Part shown: piece after piece, positions 22,601 to 34,721 of the stretch | Position numbering within the stretch: the first letter of the stretch is position 1 | How the letters are laid out: every line of letters starts with the position of its first letter | DNA from: Hydractinia symbiolongicarpus | Lineage: Eukaryota; Cnidaria; Hydrozoa; Anthoathecata; Hydractiniidae | Assembly (NCBI RefSeq): GCF_029227915.1 | Contig: NC_079886.1 | Span: 19,260,501 to 19,324,500 of the forward strand | Reading direction: 5' to 3' | DNA length: 64,000 nt | Notes under the pieces: generated by a model | What the model was told of the DNA's origin: nothing | Seen by the model: only the letters and a program-made list of their open reading frames with translations | The model's database searches: none | Program-made: the position numbers and the translations under genes

Positions 22601-25600
22601 CATAATGGTGAGACCAATATGTTGGCCAACATAACGGCTCGGCTTTTGTCTATTCCTTGACAGAGTTCCCAGATCAGATCCTAAGCGCTACAAGAAAATC
22701 TCTTAACCATGTACAAAGTAACAATGTTGACATTCCGTCAAAGTAAGTATGGTAGTGCGATATCGTGGTCAGAACATATATTTAGTGCCCGTTTTTTTAA
22801 CAAAAACTCAGAAAAGAAATCCGCAAAATTGTTCACGCGCGGTGTCTATGTCTTAGGAGCGTTTATTACTAATGTTGACTTTTGCTAAACAGAGTTTTTT
22901 TACAACCAAGCAAAACTCGTTTCGTTTTGTGTCAGTTTTGAATCACACTTTTATTTTTAAATTATTGTCAGATATATAGTTATAGAAGTACCCTGTTTTC
23001 CATTTTGCGTTCATTCATGTTAAGTAAATGCGTAACGCCTTATAAAAACGCCAACGAGTCATTAATTTGGATCAGCTAAAAATCAAAATCCTTAACACAT
23101 TTGTACCAAAATCAGCATTTTGACAAAAATTTCTGACTAACCTCTTTTTTGTCCGATGTTTTCAAAACAGAGGACAAAAAATTTATTTATACAAAATTAT
23201 ACATTAATCCTTGCGCAAGGTGGTAATATTCTCCATATTGTCCTCATTTTAAAAATTCCACAATATCAAACTACAGGCAGTTTTTGCTTTTTCCTTCTTC
23301 TTTTCATTCACTTTATGAAAGTCTGCAACAGCATTTTTTGTGCGATGTTATTACAAGTATTTAATCAACAAAGATAATTAAATCGGCAGTAGATTTAACA
23401 TCTACTTACAATTACGCGCTAAATATTCTATATTACTAAGTCTAAGGTCGGAAATTAGCGCAAATAAATGCGCGAGTTAATCCTAAATGGAAATCAATCT
23501 TAAACATATTTTACACTTATTTCACCTTCAAATAAATATGGCGATTATTTAGAAGGCACGTTTATTTAAATTGACTAGGTTTTAGCCCAGGCGTTTATTT
23601 AAATCAAAGAAATTAGGTGACAATAACTTTACATGGGTGCAATTTATTGAAGCTATTTTTTCTATATAACATTCTTATTGAACGAAAACGAAAAAATGTA
23701 AAGCAAAGTGTGAAATATTTTTGAATTTTTTATCGAATATTTTAAAAATGGTTCGATTTTATAAAAATGCCGCCGCAACTGTAACGGGACATGTTGTCGC
23801 GGAAAGATAAACGCAAAAAAAATAAAATTTACGTGATTAACAGACTGAAATCAAATGTTCATGCTTTATTTACGTAACTTATAATACTTGTCTATAAAAC
23901 ATATTGGTCTTATTTTGTTTCTATTCTTTTACCCTTTTTCCTTTTGATATTGTTCTATTCTTTATTTACTCACTTCTTGCTCAGCTGTTTTACCTGCTAG
24001 TTGATTCGCTTCTGAAGAATTTGAGTCTATCAATTTTTACAATATATTGGTTGTAGTAAAAGCGTGCAAAACAGTGAGGAAATATAAATTTTTTAAAAAA
24101 AGCTTACTACTAGTTCTGATGACGTCATAAAGTAAATCGTTATCCAGCCGGAAACAACCCGGTTTTGGTGTTTAAAAATTAGACAACACGTTATTTGGTC
24201 CTCACGGGGTACTACCTAATTTGTTTTAGTTGGTTACACATTGTTCCCACGCCGCCAACTTTTTTTTACGCCAGCACCCTGACTAATAACATCATTTTTT
24301 TTATTTAGGAAGTCCATTCTTACGATGGCTTGACTGAGTTAAGCACGAGGTTTTAGTCAACAGCCATGAATAAGAACAAATTTCATTTTTTGCGACTGAG
24401 ACTAGCAGATTGTTGGGCATCCAGTCTATATTTTGTTACTGGAAAGAAAACTTGAACACATCTACAAAGAGCTGTTAACGTGTTTTTTTTTCAAAAAATT
24501 AATTTGTCACTTTTCGACAGCGAAAATTTTGCCAATGATTGTAGACAAAATAGAACCTTTTTGATTATTTTTATACTTATTTTTAATTTTAATTTTTATT
24601 GTCATACATTACTGCAGTCGTCAATAGAAGTATATAAAACAAAAATGTAACGTTTTAGCTATATTTTAGAACTACACATCAGTGCCAAAATAATTTAAAT
24701 TGTGACATTTGATTTTTATTTTTTAATATTTTTTGGACCTTGCCAAAGACAAAAAAAAGTCGGCCTAAATTTTTTTTCGTTTTAGTTTTTGATCGGTTGA
24801 ACCTTTCCCAGGATTTTAACTTTTTTTCTTTTTGTCCCCACATTTTTTAGTCCTTCCGAAAGGGCTGTTAAGGGCCGATAAGTTTTGTTTAAGGACAAAA
24901 AGGAGATAAAAATCAAAACTACATGTTTTTATTGCTTGCAATGTGTCAAAGAAAATTATATAACGTATATATTTGCTCATGAACAAAAAGTTGGAAAATA
25001 TGGATAATCAATTACGGAGCTCTTTACTGTAACTGTTTCGTGTTCTTAAAGCACCCCAGCCTAAAGAAAAAAATTAACTTGCTGTTGCGTAGAAAGCACT
25101 TCTCACAACTTTTTTTTGCAACATTAGCATTTTTGGAGGGATTTTGATAGGATGAGAGGACGGCACCTTATTTATAATGACACCGTATGCAAGCGACAAC
25201 AACTACACTTAAGCGTTTCAAATTTTGTATATACTGAGGCTGCATAGATATTATAAAAACGTGCACGGTGAGTTGCACCAGCCAAATGTAGCCCTTACAT
25301 TTAAACCGCTGCATCTTTTAGGCTTATCATTTATTTATTTTGAGCACATTAGTTTTCCACAAAAGTTCAAAAAGTTATTTGGGAAACGCCTCATTTCTTC
25401 TTTCGTTCCCATGTAATATTTTTCGGAAGAGTGTGTTAAAGAGTTAATATTGTATTTATTAACTAATACCCATTATGTTTTTGTTTGCACCAAGAATGTT
25501 TTCTTTGTTTTAAAAACCAGATTTTGGTAATGAAAAAAAAAACTTTTGATTTGAATCTTATTATTTAAATTTTTGAAATATATGTACAAAAAAATAAAAC

Positions 25601-26410
25601 ATTCAAATATCCATATACTAGTACGGTGACTCACTGGTGTGACCGCCTGACAACTCTTTTTTGTTTAACAAAGCTAAGCTAATAATGTTTAATCAATAGC
25701 AACCAACGCGCGTGGATGGACCTGCATCACTGTGTTACTTTCGCTGATACAAACTAGCCACCACCGTTGAGAACTCGTCCTTGCGACAAATGGTAAGATA
25801 GTCATCTCAAACAAGCATTGTAGAGTTAATGAAAATGATCCCCTCATCCAAAGAGTACTGTTGTTTTTGCATCGCAAAGACAATACTGAGAATGAGAACC
25901 GAAAATGCGCGCAAAATTTTAACTCCATCCAAAAAAACGGAATAGTATGGTGGGAAAATATCACGCCCAAACCGACTGATGATGGACCGCCTCGATAAAT
26001 TTTTTAAGCCTTTTTGTAATCGAAGTTTACTTTTCGTCAAAGGAAGAGTCTTTCTTTGTCAAAAGAAGAATTTATCACCAAAATTTGACTTTGTTTATTG
26101 TGCTTAATATTACCAATATTTTAAAATGGATAAACTGTTCTAAATATTTTGCAAAGGACTCCACACTTGCATGGACTAAATGAATTTGACATGTAATCTT
26201 TACTGTTTACTTGAAGCCGTGTGGTATGATTTTAAACTTTCGACATTCATGTGGTCACCTAATTGAGAAAAGTGAATTGGTTGGACGTGGCTGTTAAGAA
26301 GAGTTGAAATGACTGTTTTCTGACGGAGTGATTGGAGATTTTGGATCTACTGCAACGTGATTTTTGAAGTATGTAGTTTTAATAATTCACCAGCAATATT
26401 ATTTGGATAC
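19660..26410. other. long gene-poor stretch
   Basis: I find no exon with a recognisable domain across about 6.7 kb. Around 23450-23620 several GCG/TTTATTTAAA words recur, suggesting an old MITE. At 25689-26040 two overlapping minus-strand frames are open, but neither shows a family motif. A minus-strand frame at 21934-22224 is likewise unrecognised. Distal regulatory sequence is possible but not demonstrable. Confidence 0.45.
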
Positions 26411-26417
26411 ATTTATA

Positions 26418-27054
26418 TTATGGTTGCCATGAGGTTAAAAATTTAATTCCTGTTTGACCAAATTGCTTAATGATTTTTTTTTGATCGCTCTTTTCCATAA
26501 CTTGAGTTAAAGCTTCTTTTATGTCTTTGACAGCACCGTATCCTTCATCAGAGAAATCAAATTCGTTAAATGCTGCTGTGGCTAAAGATATAAAGAGAAA
26601 TTCTATGAGTCTAGTGTTTGTGTTTGATGATCAAGAATTTTATGCTTTACAGAGCAAATTTTAAAAATACGTGACCCATGGCAATTAAACTATCTTCTAG
26701 TATCTTAAAAAGAAGAAGCAAATTTTTTTAGCAAAAAATTGCTAAAAAAATTTGAAAAAAGGGCAGGATGTGAAATAGAAGAAGTAAATAATTATAACAC
26801 TATTTCTAACCTTGTTCTCTGGTTTTTTTTCTCTGTTTTCAAGAGACCAAAAAAATTCATCAAGCTCTGTGTCTATTTTCATCTTTGTCAATTAAGATTT
26901 TTTGTATATCCAACAATCTATCCGTTATATTGTAACTGATTTTTTTCAATGCGTGCCGAAGCTGATGGCTGGTGATGTAACCTCTATTCTGTTTATCCTT
27001 CGCACGGAATACGTTATTGCATTCGCGAATGTGATCTGCTGTGCCTCGATTCAT
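26418..27054 (-). pseudogene. divergent EF-hand (calmodulin/troponin-C-like) gene with apparent frameshift
   Basis: The exon at 27054-26811 starts ATG and encodes a helix-loop-helix reading CNNVFRAKDKQNRGYITSHQ, matching a calmodulin-type first EF-hand. Next is DIQKILIDKDEN, the start of a second calcium-binding loop. There the frame breaks: the read frame stops at a TGA about five codons later, whereas a neighbouring frame continues IDTELDEFFWSLEN, the expected second half of an EF-hand loop. A donor (AAG/GTTAGA) lies at 26810-26808. An acceptor at 26582-26583 opens an exon reading AFNEFDFSDEGYGAVKDI, another EF-hand-like segment, closed by TAA at 26418. First-loop positions are poor for calcium (DKQNRGYIT). 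The exon phases do not join cleanly in the frames I tried. It is either a decayed gene or a gene with a small assembly error. Confidence 0.55.
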
Positions 27055-27059
27055 TATTA

Positions 27060-28632
27060 AAATGAAGTTACAAAAATGAAGTTACATAAAACACATCGAC
27101 ACCGATCAATTGAGCTGATATATTCATCCCATGCAAAACGCCTTCTGGCATATCCAATGCGTATTTTATTTTTAAATATATATGAATAATTATAATATTA
27201 TGTGCGTATTAACAATCATTTATTTATACATTCTTCTTATTAAAACGTTAACTAGAGTTTTTCCAAACTGAATTTAGATACGCTTTATGTCAAAGGTTTT
27301 GACTTTTCTGCAGTATAGTTGGTAAGCCTAAGCTTAACATTTTCTCACTGGGGCAAAAGGTCAATTATCACAGTAATTGATATTATCTTTGCGGCGGATG
27401 CGAAAATCGTCTGGAAAGAACTTCTTTTAACTTAGATTCTGGAGCAATGTAATTTTCAGACTGGTGCGATAGTGATGAGTTGAGGTTTAAAGATCACTTT
27501 CTGATCTCTCATCCTCTAAAAGCTTGTTATTTTTGTAATATTAGTGGTTTTTATGTCAAAATAAATATATCATCACGCTTTCTACCTACAAACAAATTCT
27601 TAAATAAAGCAATATTAGGATTTTCACTACAAACGTAGATGTTCCGGAAGTTTCCTACAGCCAACTAGGTAGCTAACAAGCCTTATTTTCTGTGCTAGTC
27701 ATTTAAAGTTTTTACTCAGTTTGGTACAAGTGTTTTTTATCTCAGCTAGCCAACATTCCTTTTGTGCTGGAGTTGTGAATTTACTTCTTTAGCTACCTCT
27801 GGCTAAAAAGTGAAAGTTATTTAGCTAAATACAGTTTGATTGCAAAAAGATTCTTAATCAATAATTCTTATGTAAATGCAGTTAAGTAGCTAAAACATGT
27901 ACCACATATAACATAAGCTTTGGGTAAAGGCTAAAAGTTTATTGACTTAATGAGAGAAAAGCGTTCATCTTTTTTGCCCACAATAAATTAACCGACCTAT
28001 TTCAGAAAAACTTATTCTGCAAAGCCAAAATTTTGAGCGTTTATTTTAACTGGACGTGGTAATGACAGGCTGTTCCATGTTTATTTGTTTTAAACCGACG
28101 TTCTGATACAGTGTTTTTTAAAAGGATATTAAGCCTATAGGGCGCACTAAAGCACTCCGCACGGATGTACGACATGGTTTACATGTACTAAGCACAAATC
28201 CTGATGTCACTGGCAATATTTTCGAACTGTCACATGATCTTATTCTGCAAAATAATGACAACATGTTTTCTTCATACTTCTGCATTGCATTTTGAACAAC
28301 ATGGGGACAGATAACGAATTTTGTGCGTCAAAATACCTCTAGCGTGAACATCGGCAACTTTTTTAGACCAGAGGCGCTTGGCATACAGATAGTGATTAAC
28401 GCCACGCGCAGTGGAAACTGACCTTAACTCTCCGTTTTAAAAAGTACTTCTTAAAAATAAAAGTTGGCATGTGAAGTTTTAAAGAACGAACTGGTTTAAG
28501 AAGGGTTTGAATGGTATCATTTTGATGTCTTTCATAGAAATAAATTAAATAGGTCAGAGTGCTAAATAATTCAGATACGACCGTATGATAAATTAGGAAA
28601 AAAATGATTTTATAAATTATTTAAGATGAGTG
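27060..28632. other. intergenic, no gene recognised
   Basis: AT-rich DNA with no recognised exon between the EF-hand fragment and the left end of the inverted-repeat transposon. Confidence 0.45.
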
Positions 28633-28687
28633 AATTCCCCGTTCCCTCTATACGGCTAATTCGCAATGCATTATGGTAGTTGTATTC
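28633..28687 (+). repeat. left terminal inverted repeat
   Basis: A 55-bp sequence matching the right TIR without a mismatch in inverted orientation. An ATG in its inner part (28673) opens the THAP reading frame, although a better start lies at 28724. Confidence 0.95.
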
Positions 28688-28723
28688 CGCGAAAACGTAA
28701 ACAAACCATTCGTAGTAACAAAA

Positions 28724-29188
28724 ATGGCCGAACAAGTACACTTCATCCTTAATTCTACTCAAAACCAAAGCGATATACAAAATTCTAATCAAGACAACAG
28801 TTTTTTTCAAAACTTGGGCTCTCCTGCAAGCATTGGCTCAAACTTTTCATCAAGTTCAAGCTTTTTATTGCAAGCTAAAAGTAAAGGAGGAGGGATAACT
28901 TGCTGTGTACCTCTCTGTCAAAACAACTCAAAGAAGAATCCAGACTTATCTTTTTATGTCATTCCTAAAGACTCAGAGCTTCGAAAGAAATGGCTTTTTA
29001 TGATCAGTAGAAAGGATTTTGTACCTTCTACATCGCATAGAGTTTGCTCTGTTCATTTCACTGGTGGAAAGAAGACATATATGAACAATGTTCCCACAAT
29101 AGTCCCAAAAACTATCAAACCAACAGCTAGCAAACCAAGAAAAACTCTCAACAGTACAAACTGTAAATTGCAACTATTTTCTCCTTAA
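28724..29188 (+). CDS. THAP-domain zinc-finger protein (transposon-encoded)
   Basis: A DNA-binding protein of 154 residues from the ATG at 28724, chosen because AAAATGGCC is a good context; an upstream in-frame ATG at 28673 lies inside the TIR and would add 17 residues. The THAP C2CH zinc finger occupies roughly residues 58-130: a cysteine pair in CCVPLC, the invariant Trp in RKKWLF, then RVCSVHF, with VPTIV as the C-terminal AVPTIF-like motif. THAP domains bind specific DNA and occur in P-type and other animal transposases. Here nothing follows the domain except a short basic tail, so it is a DNA-binding subunit without catalytic residues, perhaps a TIR-binding protein. Its stop faces the SWIM gene stop across 6 bp. 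Confidence 0.85.
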   Translation: MAEQVHFILNSTQNQSDIQNSNQDNSFFQNLGSPASIGSNFSSSSSFLLQAKSKGGGITCCVPLCQNNSKKNPDLSFYVIPKDSELRKKWLFMISRKDFVPSTSHRVCSVHFTGGKKTYMNNVPTIVPKTIKPTASKPRKTLNSTNCKLQLFSP

Positions 29189-29194
29189 CTTAAC

Positions 29195-30136
29195 TTAACT
29201 TTTAACTGTCGGACGTAATTCAACTGTTTCACTGTTTGTCTGTTCAAAATTAAATTCTTTTATAGATGTGTCATAAAATGATGATGGTTTATAGTCATTT
29301 CCTTGTAATAAATATGCCATTGAAGTTCCTTGCCCTATTTCAAATAAGTCTGTCGCTAATTTTTTGACTTTTTCGGTTGAGGGCTCATGTGCAAACAGTG
29401 GTGTAGAACAAAATTTTCTATTTCCTGTGACCAACGGTCTTTTGCGACTTTCATTTGTGTCTTTCGTAAGGTCTGCTTTCTCGAATGCCATTGCAGAAAA
29501 TTTTATTGGTGCAGAATTTGCACTTTCTCCAGGTACATGCCATTTTTGTAACAAATCTGTGCATGTCTTGTCATCAGGGACAATTTTTAAGTCCAACTGT
29601 TTGTATTCAACCAATTGAAATAGAACTGCTGCGACATGCTTACAGCATCCTCCTGCTCCAGCTTTACATAAACATTTCGCATACAAAATATCACCACTTC
29701 TTTGACACAGGTGGACATAAACAGAATATTTTTCTCTTTTCATGGAAGCAGCTACAAAACATTTCACAAGAAAAGTTAATTTTTCAGCCATAACATTACT
29801 TTTAACTCTCACTTTCTTCACGTAGCTCTCCTTGAATAGTTGGTATCCAAGAATTTTATGCTTTGTAGCACCCTTCGGCTTGCTATCACAGCTATTTCCA
29901 AGAACTAAATATTGGTGAATTTTCTCCTGGGTGATCGAAGGCATAGCTGCAAGATCAGTTGACCATTGACTTATATCTTCGTGTGTTCTTTCCTCCACTT
30001 CTTCGTCCCTCTCGGCATTTGTTAATTCTTTAAAAACAGGTCTTGGTACCACACAAGAGCTTTGAGAAAAGCTAGGCCCAAGATCTGTAGAGCTTAAAAT
30101 TATATCTAAATCTGTATCCTTATTTATTACTTCCAT
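29195..30136 (-). CDS. SWIM-type zinc-finger protein (transposon-encoded)
   Basis: A 313-residue protein from the ATG at 30136 (context GTCGAAATGG). The frame is open further upstream, but with no earlier ATG. A SWIM zinc finger (C-x-C-x(n)-C-x-H) is clear at about residues 156-171, in KCLCKAGAGGCCKHVAAVLF. Before it lie an acidic N-terminus and a stretch reading LGYQLFKESYVKKVRVKSN; after it comes a Thr/Lys-rich tail. In related animal proteins as I recall them, a YqaJ-like nuclease domain follows the SWIM finger. No such domain is seen here, so this may be a shortened version with only nucleic-acid or protein-binding capacity. It converges on the THAP gene in the same 55-bp-TIR element. Confidence 0.85.
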   Translation of the reverse strand: MEVINKDTDLDIILSSTDLGPSFSQSSCVVPRPVFKELTNAERDEEVEERTHEDISQWSTDLAAMPSITQEKIHQYLVLGNSCDSKPKGATKHKILGYQLFKESYVKKVRVKSNVMAEKLTFLVKCFVAASMKREKYSVYVHLCQRSGDILYAKCLCKAGAGGCCKHVAAVLFQLVEYKQLDLKIVPDDKTCTDLLQKWHVPGESANSAPIKFSAMAFEKADLTKDTNESRKRPLVTGNRKFCSTPLFAHEPSTEKVKKLATDLFEIGQGTSMAYLLQGNDYKPSSFYDTSIKEFNFEQTNSETVELRPTVKS

Positions 30137-30345
30137 TTCGACTTCTTTCACTCCTAAAACCTCACTAACTAACAATATTTAAATGTTTACATCAATAACA
30201 CGGGTTTTGGATAAGGGAGATAATGATTTTCTTGAGGAGATTTGAAAATTATCACAAACAATAACGGCTTTTTGTTATTATCGCCACAATAAAAAGAATG
30301 CTGTTATTTATTTACAAACTCTCGCTTCTGGGAGGGAAAACTGTA

Positions 30346-30400
30346 GAATACAACTACCATAATGCATTGCGAATTAGCCGTATAGAGGGAACGGGGAATT
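30346..30400 (-). repeat. right terminal inverted repeat
   Basis: The reverse complement of this 55-bp segment equals the left TIR exactly. It separates the SWIM gene promoter side from flanking host DNA; the DEG/ENaC gene ends 280 bp further on. Confidence 0.95.
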
Positions 30401-30679
30401 GAAATTACAATTATACAGCCATAGGAATATAAAAGAATGTCTAAACACAGATCGATTCTGTTATTTTGTTTTTTGCATTCTTCTCAATAACAAAACATGT
30501 GTGATACTTGACTCAATTTTAAGCGTCGTGTGCTTCTCAATCACTTGCATATTCTTAGAGAATATAAAAAATCATTAATTTGTTTTGATCTATATTCTGT
30601 GTTATAACACATAACACAAAATATGGTTAATTATATAGTTATCATGAAGATGTCAATCTTCCGTTGAGATAGCGTTCTA

Positions 30680-32107
30680 TTACTTTCTCTTACTCAAAGT
30701 GCGCACACTGTATGCAAAGAAAAATATTACCTCAACTAAAGTCAATACTGAAATGCCAGACCATAACCCAAGTTGTCCACCAATGTCGCTTAATAAATTC
30801 TCAATCATGTAGTGTTCTTCATCTTCCATAACAACTGTTTCAGGCTTTTTGAAAGAAAAAAAAGCTGTCAACTTATTTTTTTGCACCGTTGCATTCTCAT
30901 TCAAATGAAACTTGGCCGATGATATGCTTAAGCCATAATTCGTTTCCTGACAAGGTAACCGGCATTCACTGAGACATGTCAAGTTGTTGGTCATATACTC
31001 ATGGTCTACAGCATAAACACATTGTTTATCCTTGAAACCACACCGCCTGCTGCTGTTCAAGGAAGGCAGCCAATATGGCGAGCAGTTACATTCCTTTATT
31101 GTAGCTCGAGCAGCGCAAACATTAATGCACATTTGTCTGGAGTATTTCTTGATCACTCTTTGATCATTGTTTGGCTGTTTCCCCAAATCAGTTTCATAGT
31201 GTTTTATGCAAGTGTTATTTTTGAATGGGTCAGCCCTTTTCCGTTTATATTTTTCCATAGAAACCAAATACGAGAAGCCGGGAGATAGGTAATGGGTGTC
31301 AGTTAAACTTTTTGCGCTATGTTGGCCACCAACATGTAGTACTATACCAGAATCTTCTGTCAGAGGTGAATAATATTCCTCTAGATTTATATTAAACTTT
31401 AATTTCAAAATGCGAAGAGTATTTGTTTGGGAAATAGTCAACGGAGGAATAATTTTATTATCTTGAGTATAACCACTGTTAAAGGCAAAACAATTACCAT
31501 AGTTCCAATGCCAATATTGTTTCCAGAATCTTGAGTTCATGCAGTCGTAATAATATATCCAATTGCAACTTTCAACTATGTCCTTAAACTGATGCCCGTA
31601 CTTAAACATTTTGTTTCCTAATTCGTAACTTAAATTGGAAAGTATTATACGTTTGTTTTCGATATTTATTCCTTCTTCTGTTACGATTTGATACATTTGC
31701 ACACTTTCGGAGAATGATGGCTCAGTAATACTGTTTTTTGCATCAGTTGCCTTAGGTACATTAAAGCTGCCATTAAATAATGCATCAGCTTTTTGTTTTC
31801 TGATAGGATTCATATTGCAAATGGTAACGACGGGAAACTGCAGTACAGTATTAGTAGTATGGTACACTTTTGTGATGACAGGCTTCTTTATGTATCGCAA
31901 TATTAAAGGTTTCATTTGAAAGAAAAAACCAATTTGGCCAGCAATGATTGCAAACAACCAAAATAACTTTATCCAGGTACTTCTTGTTAATGGTATCTGG
32001 GAGAATCCATGAGCTGTAGTGTTCTCGGCGAATTCCGATAATAATTTCTTTGCACGATTCTTACGGATTTCTTGATTTGCCTTCTCTGTTGTTACGTTAC
32101 TTTCCAT
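30680..32107 (-). CDS. DEG/ENaC-family sodium channel subunit, intronless
   Basis: A 475-residue trimeric cation-channel subunit of the plasma membrane; relatives include peptide-gated HyNaC channels, ASICs and degenerins. The gating His-Gly is at residues 33-34 (TAHGFSQIP). TM1 spans about 45-66, followed by FPVVTICNMNPIRK at 91-104. A large extracellular domain has the paired-cysteine pattern (CINVCAA, CNCSPYW, CGF, CVY, CLSECRLPCQETNY). Pre-TM2 and TM2 read GGQLGLWSGISVLTLVE, with the G-I-S selectivity filter near 451-453, then a very short basic C-terminus. Length is typical of the family. It is uninterrupted by introns, unlike the other host genes here, and lacks a close upstream acceptor, which could indicate retroposition. 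The ligand (neuropeptide, protons or mechanical force) cannot be inferred. Confidence 0.93.
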   Translation of the reverse strand: MESNVTTEKANQEIRKNRAKKLLSEFAENTTAHGFSQIPLTRSTWIKLFWLFAIIAGQIGFFFQMKPLILRYIKKPVITKVYHTTNTVLQFPVVTICNMNPIRKQKADALFNGSFNVPKATDAKNSITEPSFSESVQMYQIVTEEGINIENKRIILSNLSYELGNKMFKYGHQFKDIVESCNWIYYYDCMNSRFWKQYWHWNYGNCFAFNSGYTQDNKIIPPLTISQTNTLRILKLKFNINLEEYYSPLTEDSGIVLHVGGQHSAKSLTDTHYLSPGFSYLVSMEKYKRKRADPFKNNTCIKHYETDLGKQPNNDQRVIKKYSRQMCINVCAARATIKECNCSPYWLPSLNSSRRCGFKDKQCVYAVDHEYMTNNLTCLSECRLPCQETNYGLSISSAKFHLNENATVQKNKLTAFFSFKKPETVVMEDEEHYMIENLLSDIGGQLGLWSGISVLTLVEVIFFFAYSVRTLSKRK

Positions 32108-32109
32108 TG

Positions 32110-33860
32110 TGGTACTTTTGGTGGAATAAATTGCGAATCAAAATATATTTTAATTTGATTTTCCGATTTAGATTCTATAATTAATACTGGATTGCTCCAC
32201 CTTTTAATGTACACTAAACTCTTTTGTTGCATAAATATTTTTTTAATCAATTAAGCTTCCTGTTAAAATTACATCTTTTTGAATATTCCCAGCCAGTGAT
32301 TATTCATTTCACGGTAACTATTGATATCAATTCGCAAAGAGAACAATAATGAATAATAAAATAGAATAATATATAACTTGTAACATGTATTGTTTAAAGT
32401 TTAAGCTGTATTGTGCGCTACTAATAGTTAAAGTCCACAGGATTTCATGTATCCAAGCTACCATTTCATAAATTATTTAAAATTACAATTTTCCAATTAG
32501 AGCAATATGACGGACGGAAGAACGGAGAGGTCACTCTTAATAGATTGGGTTGCCACATGTCTAATTACTCTATATTTCATTAATATTTTGACCCCTTTTT
32601 GTTTATTGGATGAAAAATTATATTTTTACCTGAAATACAACGTCAATGTAATCTATTGATCAAAATATGTAGGTGCAAAAACAAGGATATCTCCTATGCT
32701 AAACGATGTTGCATACATGGGTGGGGCGAACGTGAAACTATTTATGGCAACCAGAAATTAAATCTTAGTAGAGGAAACAAGAATTAATAGATTTCTAAAT
32801 CCCAAAATCTAAAAAATAACTGCTGTGACAACCTAGAGATAACAAAAGAATAAGAATAAAATAATTACGCTTCATAACTAAGTATTCATATTTTCCTTAC
32901 CAACATTTTTACAAAATTTTCATGTATCGATCAAAGTGAAGTAAGTTTCCAATGTAAGTATAAATGAACAAAAAAATTAGACCTTAAAGTCAAGATAATA
33001 TTAAATCAACCAACCGTTTTGGCAGGAAGTTCTACGGCGTATTACTGATTTGTACAAAATCCTCAATGAGGGAGTATTTCGCTTTGGTTACCCAATTGTG
33101 CAGAAAACGTGATCACGTTATCCCATGTTATAATACGTTTGTGTGAGTAAATATGTGAGTTCACGGTATTAAAATCACGGGGTACTTTCTTATGGCTCAT
33201 GTTGTTGTCCCTAAAGCGTGGCCTTACGCTAAAATTTACTAAGTTAAAAAAATTGCTACACGGGGGTTTATTTGTTGTTTATTTTAAAAACCGTGCGGGG
33301 CTTTTATGAATAAAATAATTTAATTTTACCACTGGTTTACGCGCCGTGTCTCACGAAAACAAGATGTTTACCAACTGAAAAAAGAATATCCAAGCGAAGA
33401 AGGTTGTCTCCTTTTTCAAATTAATCTTGAAAATAGTTATTTTGAACAAGGCATGCCAATCTTTACTTATCATGAGGTTGCATAAAGCTTATTCGTACTT
33501 TTTGCAATTGTGTGTTTTAGGACCGAGGTTGCTTACTTATCGCATTCGAATATTAATAATTTCGAATCGAAAACGTGAAAAACAAAACTGTTTATACTCT
33601 GAACCAAGTGGAAAATTAACTGAAAGCACATTTTCTTCCAAATTTTTTGAATTTTTTACATTGTCTTTCCATACAACAAAAATTTTATTGCGATTCCAAA
33701 CCGCCATGTAATAGAGTGGGCCCTTTCACTACGGTGGATTTGACTGTTGTCGTAACTTTTGCTTCGTGTAATGTCACATAATCTCAAATTCGCTTTAATT
33801 TAATGCATTTTTGAAAAAAACGTTGCTCAACCGCGTTAATTAAATGCTTGCTGCAAAATA
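32110..33860. other. intergenic region upstream of DEG/ENaC gene
   Basis: Probably contains the channel promoter, though no clear core element is visible. Bases 32745-32830 resemble 55575-55665 (GGCAACCAGAAA against GGCAGCCAGAAA, TTCTAAATCC against TTCTAAATCC), so part of it is an old dispersed repeat. The remainder is unrecognised. Confidence 0.4.
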
Positions 33861-33865
33861 ATTTC

Positions 33866-34404
<539 letters not shown>

Positions 34405-34721
34405 CGCTTTAGTATGCAGTATCTCGTAAATCAAGTAAAGCGCATACACTATTATAGTGTTGCCACTGTTGCATATTTTTCATAAAAAACTTTCCCGCAA
34501 CGATAGCTGAAATAAAAACCGAGTTTGAAAACTGTTGTTACTCCATCATAACAAAAACAATCGGTCAATATTATTTTTTTTTGCATAAAAAGATTTTGTG
34601 AAAGTTCAAAAATTAATCGGAAAACAAAATAAGAAGCTCTCAGAATATAAAACGGTCAAACAGGCGTACAAACCTCACACACTGACCACCCATGACCATT
34701 TCCAAAATAAAAATGTCCTTT

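Larger units (their letters stand above)
28633..30400. mobile_element. DNA transposon with 55-bp perfect TIRs, carrying THAP and SWIM genes
   Basis: The bases at 28633-28687 and the reverse complement of 30346-30400 are identical over 55 bp (outer end AATTCCCCGTTCCC, inner end TAGTTGTATTC), bounding a 1,768-bp element. Inside are two convergent single-exon genes, THAP (+) and SWIM (-), whose stop codons are 6 bp apart. The outermost AATT is palindromic, so it may be terminal sequence or a 4-bp target duplication. No DDE/D transposase is present. THAP, SWIM and YqaJ proteins occur together in some animal transposons such as ISL2EU-type elements; assigning this one to that group is an inference. 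Perfect TIRs and intact frames suggest recent insertion. Confidence 0.9.

Noticed and set aside
25689-26040. Two overlapping minus-strand frames with hydrophobic stretches
   Set aside because: Neither frame shows a known motif, the overlap cannot be coding in both frames, and no splice structure supports either.
28973-29173. Minus-strand 66-codon frame across the THAP gene
   Set aside because: Antisense shadow of the THAP coding sequence.
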